From contig DCDR01000001.1 in NCBI GenBank assembly GCA_002316545.1, positions 123,068 to 187,067 of the forward strand: DNA of 64,000 nucleotides. Reading direction: 5' to 3'. The notes beneath the pieces are model-generated. The model was not told where the DNA came from. It ran no database searches and saw only the letters and a program-made list of their open reading frames with translations. This document shows, in pieces, positions 33,177 through 41,437 of this stretch (within the stretch, counting starts at the first letter, position 1; every line of letters starts with the position of its first letter). This DNA is from Candidatus Saccharibacteria bacterium UBA1050. GTDB taxonomy: Bacteria; Patescibacteriota; Saccharimonadia; Saccharimonadales; Saccharimonadaceae. A program made the translations under genes and the position numbers.

Positions 33177-33542
33177 TTAAAAGCCTTTTTTATTCTGACC
33201 AAGCATGTATTCTTCCATAGCATGGCCTGACATACCCATTCGGTAATCAAGATTCATCATAATCCAGAGTGAGCCCACCACGACAACAATAATCATGAGT
33301 ACCGTGAAGATAAATGCTTGTGATTTCCAGTGTGGCTTTGTCTCACTATCCAGATGCAAGAAAAACAGCACTTGAGCAATAACCTGCAGTGTAGCCAGCC
33401 CAAGCAATACGGCCGCAATGAGTGTCAGTGGTGCATCTAGCCGAGCTACCGTTACACCATACGCTAGCAATGTTAGTACCAAGCCGGCAACCAAGCCCCA
33501 TACATACGTTGCTACTTCTCTTCGGAAGTGATCTTGTTTCAT
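33177..33542 (-). CDS. cyoD: Cytochrome bo3 oxidase subunit IV
   Basis: The small subunit CyoD, 121 residues with three transmembrane helices. It assists assembly of the CuB centre. The family pattern is visible in VTVARLDAPLTLIAAVLLGLATLQVIAQVLFFLHL. Its start overlaps the cyoC stop by 4 nt. Confidence 0.9.
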   Translation of the reverse strand: MKQDHFRREVATYVWGLVAGLVLTLLAYGVTVARLDAPLTLIAAVLLGLATLQVIAQVLFFLHLDSETKPHWKSQAFIFTVLMIIVVVVGSLWIMMNLDYRMGMSGHAMEEYMLGQNKKGF

Positions 33543-34123
33543 GATAGTACTCCTAACAGATACACGATGGTGAAAATGAAAACCCAGATGATGTCAAGGA
33601 AGTGCCAAAATAGCGCGAAGAGGCTCATTTTGCGATGCGCGTCGTCATGGTGTGGCGAACGGATAAGGTAGCCTAATAGCGTTGATGCCCATACTAATCC
33701 GATACTAATGTGCAGCCCGTGGGTACCAACGAGTGTAAAGAAGCTTGATAAGAACGCGCTCGCTTGCCAGGTGTGACCTTCGCTATAGAACTCGGCGAAT
33801 TCTTTCATTTCTAGAGCTAGGAACACCAATCCCAGTGCTATCGTTAAGCCCAAGCCCCATAAAGCCAGCGACTGCTTCTTATAGCGTAGAGCCAGGGCGG
33901 CAATTCCACAGGTAAAGCTGCTTAGTAGCAGTACAATTGTTTCACTGAGCGCGAATGTAGGGTCAAACAGTTCAGCAGCCGTAGGACCACCTGCCGTGCC
34001 ACCCCGAAGCACCATATAGGTTGCAAACAGGCCTGCAAACAACATCAAGTCGGTCATTAGGTACAGCCAAAAGCCAAGCTGTGCTGTTTCATGTTTGTCG
34101 TGGGCATGCGCTATGTGATTCAT
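33539..34123 (-). CDS. cyoC: Cytochrome bo3 oxidase subunit III
   Basis: Subunit III, 194 residues, five transmembrane helices. It contains LGFWLYLMTDLMLFAGLFATYMVLRGG near the start and FTLVGTHGLHISIGLVWA later, close to E. coli CyoC. It overlaps both neighbours by 4 nt, consistent with a fixed stoichiometric operon. Confidence 0.94.
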   Translation of the reverse strand: MNHIAHAHDKHETAQLGFWLYLMTDLMLFAGLFATYMVLRGGTAGGPTAAELFDPTFALSETIVLLLSSFTCGIAALALRYKKQSLALWGLGLTIALGLVFLALEMKEFAEFYSEGHTWQASAFLSSFFTLVGTHGLHISIGLVWASTLLGYLIRSPHHDDAHRKMSLFALFWHFLDIIWVFIFTIVYLLGVLS

Positions 34124-36099
34124 TGCTTTCGTCCTTTGTCCAGATGATACAGATGTTCAGCTGATATCCGTCGTTCTGGTTCATCGGCATATGTTCGAAA
34201 TACAATCAGCGCCACAACGACTAGGAATGCCACAAAGCCGAGCCACCAAATGTGCCAAATCATAGCAAAGCCGAACAACCCAGCAAAAACAGCAATACCA
34301 ATACCGAGGCCACTATTTTTTGGTACCCATATATCCTGGTAGCTGCTCTTTTTCGGTAGCGCTAGTTTGCTTTCCTTTCGATACCACCATTCATCGCGGT
34401 GGGTCACATCTGGCTCAATGGCAAAGTTGTATTCTGGCGCTGGCGACGGAACGCTCCATTCCAATGTTCGCCCATTCCACGGGTCACCGGTAGTGTCACG
34501 GAGCTCTTTGCGCTTCCATATGCTCACAGCTAGTTGAAGTATGAACAACCCCACGCCAAGCATAATTACAAGCACACCAACGGCCGAAACAATAAAGAAT
34601 GGCTGCCAAGAAGGGTCGTCGTAGTGGTCGATGCGCCGCACTGCGCCCATTAACCCAAGAGCGTAGAGTGGCATAAACGCTAGGATAAAGCCTATTTGCC
34701 ACGCATAGGCGGAATACTTGCCTAGTCTGTCGTGCAATCTAAAGCCGAAAATCTTAGGGAACCAGTACGTGATTCCAGCCAAGAAGCCAAATACCACACC
34801 ACCAATAATCGTATTGTGGAAGTGAGCAACTAAGAACATGCTGTTGTGTACCTGAAAATCGATGGCTGGTACAGCCATCATTACTCCGGTAACACCTCCG
34901 AGCGTAAAGGTAACCACAAAACACAAAAACCAAACCATTGGCGCATCGAACCGTATCTTCCCTTTGTACATAGTAAATAGCCAGTTGAAGATTTTTACAC
35001 CTGTTGGTATGGCAATGACCATCGTCATAATTCCGAAGAATGCGTTAACGTTCGCTCCTGCCCCCATCGTAAAGAAATGGTGCTGCCAAACAATAAAGCT
35101 AAAAAACATTATGGCAATGAGTGCCGCCACCATCGTTCGGTAGCCAAACAATGCTTTGCGAGCAAATGTAGCCACTACTTCACTGAAAATGCCGAACGCT
35201 GGCAAAATTAATATATAGACCTCTGGATGCCCCCAAGCCCAGATGAGATTAATATACATCATAGGGTTACCGCCGAAATCTGACGTGAAGAAATGCATCC
35301 CCATTAAGCGATCAAGGGACAGCAAGCCCAAAGAGACGGTTAGCAACGGAAATGCAAGCATCACTAGTACCATCGATACCAACACGCTCCAAGCAAAAAT
35401 TGGCATCTTCATAAGAGTCATTCCTCGTGCGCGTTTCTTTAGTATGGTGACTGTAAAGTTTATACCTGAGAGCAAGCTACCAATGCCTGCAATCTGCAGT
35501 GACCATATCCAGTAGTCCACGCCGGGACCAGGATTGTATTCAAGCCCGGTTAGTGGCGGATACCCTAGCCAACCACCATTACTAAAACCCCCGATAACGA
35601 GAGAGGTATTAATCAAAATCATTCCGGCTGCAAATAACCAAAAACTAACAGAGTTTAAGAATGGAAAGGCGACATCACGTGCACCGAGCATCAACGGCAG
35701 AGCAACATTGATTAAACCAAACATTAAGCCCATGGCCACGAAAAATATCATAATTGTCCCGTGCGCGCTAAATACTTGCTGGAAGGTGTCGGTGGTAAAT
35801 AACCCGCTGTTATCTCCCACTGCCTGGGCTGTGTGAGCTCGCAGCATTAGAGCATCAGCCAAACCTCGTAGGAGCATTGCGATGGCTACGGCGATGTACA
35901 TCACGCCAATTTTCTTGGCGTCAAGCGATGTGAGCCAGTTGTCCCACAACCAACGCCATTTTTTAAAGTAGGTAAGCGCAGCAACTATGGCGAGTGCGCT
36001 TAGCGGCAAGCCCACCGCGGCTCCTATAGTGGCGGGTTCAGTCGGCAAGTAATCGAGAGATAGTCGACCCAATAGGCCTTCGGCTAATGTGTGTATCAT
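34120..36099 (-). CDS. cyoB: Cytochrome bo3 oxidase subunit I (catalytic)
   Basis: The heme-copper oxidase subunit I, 659 residues with about fifteen membrane helices. The CuB site is marked by WGHPEVY and the following HH pair (WQHHFFTMG). The heme ligands are in VAHFHNTIIGG. The DPWNGRTLEW block is specific for the quinol oxidase type. It is highly similar in sequence layout to E. coli CyoB. It reduces oxygen to water using quinol and pumps protons. The proton-channel Asp (GARD) is present. Confidence 0.97.
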   Translation of the reverse strand: MIHTLAEGLLGRLSLDYLPTEPATIGAAVGLPLSALAIVAALTYFKKWRWLWDNWLTSLDAKKIGVMYIAVAIAMLLRGLADALMLRAHTAQAVGDNSGLFTTDTFQQVFSAHGTIMIFFVAMGLMFGLINVALPLMLGARDVAFPFLNSVSFWLFAAGMILINTSLVIGGFSNGGWLGYPPLTGLEYNPGPGVDYWIWSLQIAGIGSLLSGINFTVTILKKRARGMTLMKMPIFAWSVLVSMVLVMLAFPLLTVSLGLLSLDRLMGMHFFTSDFGGNPMMYINLIWAWGHPEVYILILPAFGIFSEVVATFARKALFGYRTMVAALIAIMFFSFIVWQHHFFTMGAGANVNAFFGIMTMVIAIPTGVKIFNWLFTMYKGKIRFDAPMVWFLCFVVTFTLGGVTGVMMAVPAIDFQVHNSMFLVAHFHNTIIGGVVFGFLAGITYWFPKIFGFRLHDRLGKYSAYAWQIGFILAFMPLYALGLMGAVRRIDHYDDPSWQPFFIVSAVGVLVIMLGVGLFILQLAVSIWKRKELRDTTGDPWNGRTLEWSVPSPAPEYNFAIEPDVTHRDEWWYRKESKLALPKKSSYQDIWVPKNSGLGIGIAVFAGLFGFAMIWHIWWLGFVAFLVVVALIVFRTYADEPERRISAEHLYHLDKGRKQ

Positions 36100-36974
36100 T
36101 CTATCTCTCCATTCATTGCATGTTCTGGCATAAATTTCATTTCGATTGCATGCATGAGCGATGTGTTGTGCAATGCATACTCTTTAGGCGAATCAAGCGT
36201 ACTCGGCTTGCTAAGCTGTTTATACGTTGTCCAGTCTAGCCCGTTTGATGATTTTGCCAGTTCACCGTGCCAATCTACAAATGTTTTCTTGTCTACCGCT
36301 TCCACCATAAAGTCCATGCTCGCGTAGCCCTTGCCGTTTATATTCGTGTTGTACCCCCTATATGAACCGGGTTCAGTCGCAATCAGATTCAGCTTTGAGG
36401 TCATTCCATTCATTGTATAGATTTGTGAGCCTAGTGAAGGTATCCAAAAAGCACTCATTGGCGCATCTGAGGTGAGGCTAAATTCTACCGGAACATCTAC
36501 AGGAATAATCAGTTTATCTACCGTCGCGACACGCTGGTGAGGGTACAGGAACAACCATTTCCATTGCAACGCTACGACTTCGATATTCATAGTTTCATTG
36601 CTTGACGCAATTCGCTTATATGGATCGAGAGAATGGCTCGTCTGCCACGTAATGACTCCCAGTACTCCAATAATTGCTATAGGTATACCCCACCATAAAG
36701 CCTCAAGTCTCGCATCGTGGGTTAGATTAGGGTCGTAGATCGCCTTTTTATTGCCCTCCCTGTACCGAACTGAGAACACTATCAGTAATGTAAATACAGG
36801 TACCACGACTATCGCACTTAGCACAGACGCCACTATGAGAAGCGAGCGCTGCTGCTCAGCAATGTTACCTGCAGGCTGCAATACGTCCAAAGTGGCATCG
36901 CGCAGAAGCCACCATCCAAGCGCCCCAATCGCGGCCAAAACGACTGCTAGTATAAGAACCCCTCGCGTTTTCAT
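36096..36974 (-). CDS. cyoA: Cytochrome bo3 oxidase subunit II
   Basis: Subunit II of the quinol oxidase, 292 residues, with an N-terminal hydrophobic segment, two more helices and a cupredoxin domain. The ALQWKWLFLYP and SFWIPSLGSQIYTMNGM motifs are those of CyoA. The CuA-binding cysteines of cytochrome c oxidases are absent, as expected for a quinol oxidase. I choose the ATG at 36974 rather than a TTG nine nt upstream, since TTGCCC-N17-TATGAT ends 8 nt from it. Confidence 0.93.
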   Translation of the reverse strand: MKTRGVLILAVVLAAIGALGWWLLRDATLDVLQPAGNIAEQQRSLLIVASVLSAIVVVPVFTLLIVFSVRYREGNKKAIYDPNLTHDARLEALWWGIPIAIIGVLGVITWQTSHSLDPYKRIASSNETMNIEVVALQWKWLFLYPHQRVATVDKLIIPVDVPVEFSLTSDAPMSAFWIPSLGSQIYTMNGMTSKLNLIATEPGSYRGYNTNINGKGYASMDFMVEAVDKKTFVDWHGELAKSSNGLDWTTYKQLSKPSTLDSPKEYALHNTSLMHAIEMKFMPEHAMNGEIE

Positions 36975-36982
36975 CTGTCTCA

Positions 36983-37011
36983 ATCATAACGCTTATGAAA
37001 TAGCAGGGCAA
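36983..37011 (-). promoter_or_regulatory. Promoter of the cyo operon
   Basis: On the minus strand, TTGCCC (37006-37011), 17-bp spacer, TATGAT (36983-36988). The ATG lies 8 nt downstream of the -10, so a leaderless or 1-nt leader transcript is expected. Confidence 0.65.
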
Positions 37012-37031
37012 GCAAGCTTTTGAAAATTGCT

Positions 37032-37295
37032 CTAGAAATCGGCTGCTTGTTCAGCCTCGGTAGACTCACTGTCTTCGACATCAGTTGCGTCTAGAGTCTT
37101 TTCTACGCTATTCAAATCATCGGCATTTTTCACCGTAATCTTTTCTGCCGTTCGCTCTTCTGACGTTTCGGTCGTGCCAGTATCGGTATCTACGAACTTA
37201 TTCCACGCAACGTAGCCTAGAGCCCCCACAAGACCCAACACTACAAGTACGATAGCAACTTCAATTACACTAAAACCACGTTGAATGTGTCTCAT
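37032..37295 (-). CDS. Type IV pilin-like (prepilin N-methylation) protein
   Basis: An 87-residue protein with a class III signal: a short basic leader (MRHIQRG) then FSVIEVAIVLVVLGLVGALGY, with Glu at position 5 after the cleavage Gly. The remainder is an acidic, Thr/Glu-rich tail. Length is short for a major pilin, so a minor pilin or pseudopilin is more likely. It overlaps the upstream secreted coiled-coil gene by one base. Confidence 0.85.
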   Translation of the reverse strand: MRHIQRGFSVIEVAIVLVVLGLVGALGYVAWNKFVDTDTGTTETSEERTAEKITVKNADDLNSVEKTLDATDVEDSESTEAEQAADF

Positions 37296-38011
37296 TACTG
37301 TTCAACCTCGCTTTCAGTGTTTGTTGAATCATTAAGTGCCTTTTTAACAACCTGTATCAGCTCTCGCACAGCGGTTTTATACTCTTTTAACGCATCGTGT
37401 CGTGTATGGATGGCTTCGCGGATAACACCATTTGGTCGCGAACTTTCAACGTTTGAACAATCAAAGTCTATTTGCCCGACGGCTTCAATTGCTGCGATGG
37501 CCGCAGCTTCTTTTTCGTCCGCGTTGGCAACTGCCGCGTCGTAGCCTTCAGCCAATAAGCCTTTTTCAACATAAAAACTCTTTACAGCCTCTTCGATACG
37601 CTGGAATACAGCTAGTTTCTTCTTTGATCGCTCTACACCATCGTCAATAAGTCGATTAATATTTGCCTCGCGCTCTTGGCATAGTTCAAATCGTTTACCG
37701 GCAAGTTTTTCCTTAATTTCATCGCGCTTTTTGTCGAACTTATCTTCAAGCATCTGTCGTCGCTCGGCTATTTTTGCTTCAAGCTTTGCTTGGCGTTCCG
37801 CCCTACTGTCATCTGAGCTAAAGTCTGAAGACTCGTCTTCATTTTCAGCTTCACTAGCATGCTCGGTTTCTGTTTCTTGTTCGTTTTCAACCTCAGAAGA
37901 ATCTGAGCCTGAAGTATCGTCACCGCCGCGGCGTGCAAAGGCTGGGCTCGTTAAACCAACGGCCAACACCGATATCAAGGCTGTTAAAAGTACAAATTGC
38001 TTTATTTTCAT
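37295..38011 (-). CDS. Secreted coiled-coil protein, unknown
   Basis: A 238-residue protein with a signal peptide ending near AFA (residues about 20-26). A Ser/Glu/Asp-rich low-complexity stretch (about residues 30-70) follows, then a long charged coiled coil (about 70-135) and a C-terminal helical region. Two cysteines (LCQEREA and DFDCSN) may form a disulfide. The start at 38011 is taken because it opens directly into the signal peptide. The partner pilin-like gene suggests an envelope or pilus context, but no function is assigned. Confidence 0.75.
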   Translation of the reverse strand: MKIKQFVLLTALISVLAVGLTSPAFARRGGDDTSGSDSSEVENEQETETEHASEAENEDESSDFSSDDSRAERQAKLEAKIAERRQMLEDKFDKKRDEIKEKLAGKRFELCQEREANINRLIDDGVERSKKKLAVFQRIEEAVKSFYVEKGLLAEGYDAAVANADEKEAAAIAAIEAVGQIDFDCSNVESSRPNGVIREAIHTRHDALKEYKTAVRELIQVVKKALNDSTNTESEVEQ

Positions 38012-38087
38012 ATGGTACCTATTTTTACTACTATTTGCGACTAGCATATAGTACTTATGCTTTGTATGCAAGTTGTTTGATACTAAC

Positions 38088-39146
38088 TTATTTCTGATCT
38101 ACTAAAAGAGCGGCGACTTGCCGTATGAATACGACAAGCCAGGTGAATATCACGCCAGCGCACAACAGTTCGAAAGCCGTAAGGTTGAAGTAACTCAAGG
38201 GTCCTACTAACAGCCATAACCCCACCAAAAGACTTGCCATCATAGAGTAAGTAAATACGTAAAAGGCTCTTGAGAAGCCAGGAGCTATCCATGGAATACC
38301 CAAGGTAAGGCCAAGGAATATAAATGCCATACCTGCGGCGGCATTATTGTGAAGCTGTACCGATACATCGTATTGAAACAGCCCAACCATTGCTAAAAAG
38401 ACCCCGATAAAGGCCAATGCGCCTCGCACTACGTTCACCCTTACGTCTTTATATTGTTTTTTTAAGCTTTTCAAGCGGCTAAAATCATTGGCAATATAGT
38501 CCGCCAACGCAACTATCACTAGCCCGCCGATAATAAGCGTTGCATTAAAAGTAATTCGTGACAACGCCGAATCACCGCCACCGAGCGAACTAAAGTGAAG
38601 CTGCCACCAATCTGGATCGCTTGTAGTAATCATGCTAGTAAGCGCACCAGACACGACGAATAGTGCTAGTACACCTGAGAGCCTTACGGTAGTAAGATTC
38701 GCAGCGCTGATATAGGTTAAGTACGACGTCGCACCGACTGTCGCTCCTGTCATGACAGAGGCCGTAACCCAATCTTGCAATAACCCTACAAACGCGAGGC
38801 TCAAAAGGTAGAAGAGCCCTGTAGTTAGCAAAAACACCAACGCTGCATGAATAAATGCAAGAGAAAATGTGGCCACGAATTCTTTCGCCGTAATGCTAAG
38901 TGCTTTATGCTTTTCTCGTTTTGCACCAGCGTATTGAGCCATAAAATGCGGCATAAAGAATAGTACGATCGTACTAAGTGCCGCGAGCACAGCACTAACA
39001 GTGCCAATTGAAGGCGACCCAAAAAATGGTACATCTGTTTTAAAAAATCTTGCCGCGGCTACGACCGCTGCTAGAGCACTCATAATAAACGCAAAATATA
39101 ACGCCTGCGCTTCTATGCTTCGTTGCGATTGTTTTTTTACTTCCAT
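38088..39146 (-). CDS. Polytopic membrane protein, unknown
   Basis: A 352-residue protein with about ten transmembrane helices, beginning after a basic N-terminus (MEVKKQSQRSIEAQ). No transporter signature or catalytic motif is visible. A good AAGGAGG lies about 5 nt before the ATG. It is monocistronic, convergent with nothing and downstream of fusA's upstream region. Probably a lineage-specific membrane protein. Confidence 0.7.
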   Translation of the reverse strand: MEVKKQSQRSIEAQALYFAFIMSALAAVVAAARFFKTDVPFFGSPSIGTVSAVLAALSTIVLFFMPHFMAQYAGAKREKHKALSITAKEFVATFSLAFIHAALVFLLTTGLFYLLSLAFVGLLQDWVTASVMTGATVGATSYLTYISAANLTTVRLSGVLALFVVSGALTSMITTSDPDWWQLHFSSLGGGDSALSRITFNATLIIGGLVIVALADYIANDFSRLKSLKKQYKDVRVNVVRGALAFIGVFLAMVGLFQYDVSVQLHNNAAAGMAFIFLGLTLGIPWIAPGFSRAFYVFTYSMMASLLVGLWLLVGPLSYFNLTAFELLCAGVIFTWLVVFIRQVAALLVDQK

Positions 39147-39204
39147 ACGCCTCCTTGGTTCTGGCTAAAGTATACGTCGAACAAACCGTACCTGCAAATA
39201 AAAC

Positions 39205-39222
39205 ACCGCCCCTAGAGGCGGT
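39205..39222 (-). terminator. Terminator of fusA
   Basis: ACCGCC (39205-39210) pairs with GGCGGT (39217-39222). On the minus strand it follows the fusA stop by 24 nt and is followed by GTTTTATT. Confidence 0.78.
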
Positions 39223-39245
39223 ATTATATTACATTGCTTCAATGC

Positions 39246-41333
39246 TTATTTCGAGCTTCGCTTCTCGATAATCTCTTGCGCAACGTTTGGTGGAACTTCT
39301 TCGTAGGTATCGAGCTCCATTGTGCTTGCAGCGCGGCCTTGGCTCATTGAACGAATGTCGTTGGTGTAGCCAAACATGCTTGCTAGAGGCACGTGAGCCT
39401 TTACTAGCTTCGCGCCGCCAGCGAGGTCTTCCATAGAATCAATTCGTCCGCGACGTGAGTTGAGGTCACCAATTACATCACCCATAAATTCTTCTGGTGT
39501 GGTCACTTCTACCAACATCACAGGCTCGAGCAAGATAGGTTTCGCTTGCTTAATACCTTCACGAGCAGCCAGGCTACCCGCCAAAGAGAACGCGAGTTCG
39601 GATGAGTCAACGTCGTGGTAGCTACCGTCGTAAAGCGTAGCTTTAATGTCTACCACTGGGTAGCCGGCGATAACACCACCGTCAAGCGTTTCCTTGATAC
39701 CCTTTTGTACTGCTGGTCGGTACTCTTGTGGAACCACACCACCTTTGATTTCGTCGATGAATTCGAAGCCCTTACCAGGTTCGTTTGCTTCAAAGCGTAC
39801 CCAAACATCACCATACTGACCACGACCACCAGATTGTTTGGCATGCTTACCCTGAACTTCTGAGGTTCCCTTAATCGTTTCGCGGAAAGCTACTTGTGGC
39901 TCACCAACGTTAGCCTCTACCTTAAACTCTCGCTTCATGCGGTCAATCAAGATGTCTAGGTGTAGCTCACCCATTCCAGACATAATGGTCTGGCCGGTTT
40001 CTTCGTCGGTGTGCACACGGAATGTTGGGTCTTCTTCGGCAAGACGTTGCAATGCAATACCCATTTTTTCTTGGTCAGCCTTAGATTTCGGCTCAACAGC
40101 AATCGCAACAGGCGGCTCTGGGAAGGTGATACTTTCAAGTGCAATCGGGTGAGCAACTTCACACAGTGTGTGACCAGTAAAGGTACTCTTAAGGCCGACA
40201 ACGGCAGCAATGTCGCCAGCGTGAATTTCATCAATTTCCTCACGTTTGTCGGCGTGCATACGTACGATACGACCTACACGTTCTTTTTCACCAGTAGTAG
40301 TATTCAAGACATAGCTACCGGCCTTCAATGTACCGCTGTATACACGAACGAAAATGAGCTTTCCAACAAATGGGTCGGTCGCAATCTTAAATGCCAAACC
40401 AGCCATAGGCTCGGTTGCTTCAGGCTTGCGGCTTACTTCATCGCCAGTTTTAGGGTTAGTGCCCCAAATTGCATCTACGTCTAGTGGGCTTGGCAGGTAA
40501 TCGTTTACAAGGTCAAGTACTTTTTCTACAATCACACCACGGCCGTCGCCACCGGTTACTAGGTAAAAATCACCAGCAAGTACACGTTTGCGAAGTGCTA
40601 CCTTTAAGTCAGCTTCAGAGATAGCTTCTTCGCCACCTTCAAAGAACTTCTCCATCATTGCGTCGTCGGCTTCTACTGCTGCTTCTACAAGCAGGCTGCG
40701 AGCGTTCTTTGCTTTATCAAGCATGTCAGCAGGGATATCGCCTTCAATGAGCTCGTGGTCGGTAAAGTCGTTGTAGGTGTACGACTTCATGGTTACGAGG
40801 TCAACAACACCGTTGATATCTTTTTCAAAGCCGATTGGCAGATGTACAGGCAATGCGTGCTTTGAAAGACGGTTGTGAATACTTTCGAGAGATTTGTAGA
40901 AGTCGCCACCAGTTTGGTTGATCTTGTTGATGAAACAAATACGAGGCACACCGTACTTGTTTGCCTGGCGCCACACAGTTTCGGTCTGTGCTTCCACGCC
41001 CATTTTTCCATCAAATACCACTACGGCACCGTCAAGCACACGCAGTGAACGCTCTACTTCTGCGGTAAAGTCAATGTGACCTGGAGTGTCAATAATATTA
41101 ATCTTGTGGTCTTTCCAGAAACAGGTAACAGCAGCTGAGGTAATAGTAATACCTCGCTCGCGTTCTTGCTCCATCCAGTCGGTGGTAGTTTCACCTTCGT
41201 GAACTGCACCAATCTTGTGGCTAAGACCTGTTCGGTACAAAATACCTTCAGTTGTAGTGGTTTTACCGGCGTCAATATGCGCGATAATACCGATATTGCG
41301 ATAGTCCTTAAGCGGGACGTCTTTTTGTGCCAT
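39246..41333 (-). CDS. fusA: Elongation factor G
   Basis: Translocation GTPase of 695 residues. G1 is AHIDAGKT (residues 17-24), G3 DTPGH, G4 NKIN (Asn instead of the usual Asp at the last position of NKxD). Domain IV with SGGRGQYGDVW and the C-terminal domain V are intact. It stands apart from rpsL/rpsG and tuf. The NKIN variation is worth a check, though a nearby residue may compensate. Confidence 0.97.
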   Translation of the reverse strand: MAQKDVPLKDYRNIGIIAHIDAGKTTTTEGILYRTGLSHKIGAVHEGETTTDWMEQERERGITITSAAVTCFWKDHKINIIDTPGHIDFTAEVERSLRVLDGAVVVFDGKMGVEAQTETVWRQANKYGVPRICFINKINQTGGDFYKSLESIHNRLSKHALPVHLPIGFEKDINGVVDLVTMKSYTYNDFTDHELIEGDIPADMLDKAKNARSLLVEAAVEADDAMMEKFFEGGEEAISEADLKVALRKRVLAGDFYLVTGGDGRGVIVEKVLDLVNDYLPSPLDVDAIWGTNPKTGDEVSRKPEATEPMAGLAFKIATDPFVGKLIFVRVYSGTLKAGSYVLNTTTGEKERVGRIVRMHADKREEIDEIHAGDIAAVVGLKSTFTGHTLCEVAHPIALESITFPEPPVAIAVEPKSKADQEKMGIALQRLAEEDPTFRVHTDEETGQTIMSGMGELHLDILIDRMKREFKVEANVGEPQVAFRETIKGTSEVQGKHAKQSGGRGQYGDVWVRFEANEPGKGFEFIDEIKGGVVPQEYRPAVQKGIKETLDGGVIAGYPVVDIKATLYDGSYHDVDSSELAFSLAGSLAAREGIKQAKPILLEPVMLVEVTTPEEFMGDVIGDLNSRRGRIDSMEDLAGGAKLVKAHVPLASMFGYTNDIRSMSQGRAASTMELDTYEEVPPNVAQEIIEKRSSK

Positions 41334-41437
41334 TTCTTCTCTCTTTCTCTCTGAGTAAATGAATTAGTTATTTTTTGCCATAAAAAATAGCGCTCTGCCT
41401 AATATTGTAGCAAATTTAACCTACTATTACTATAGGG

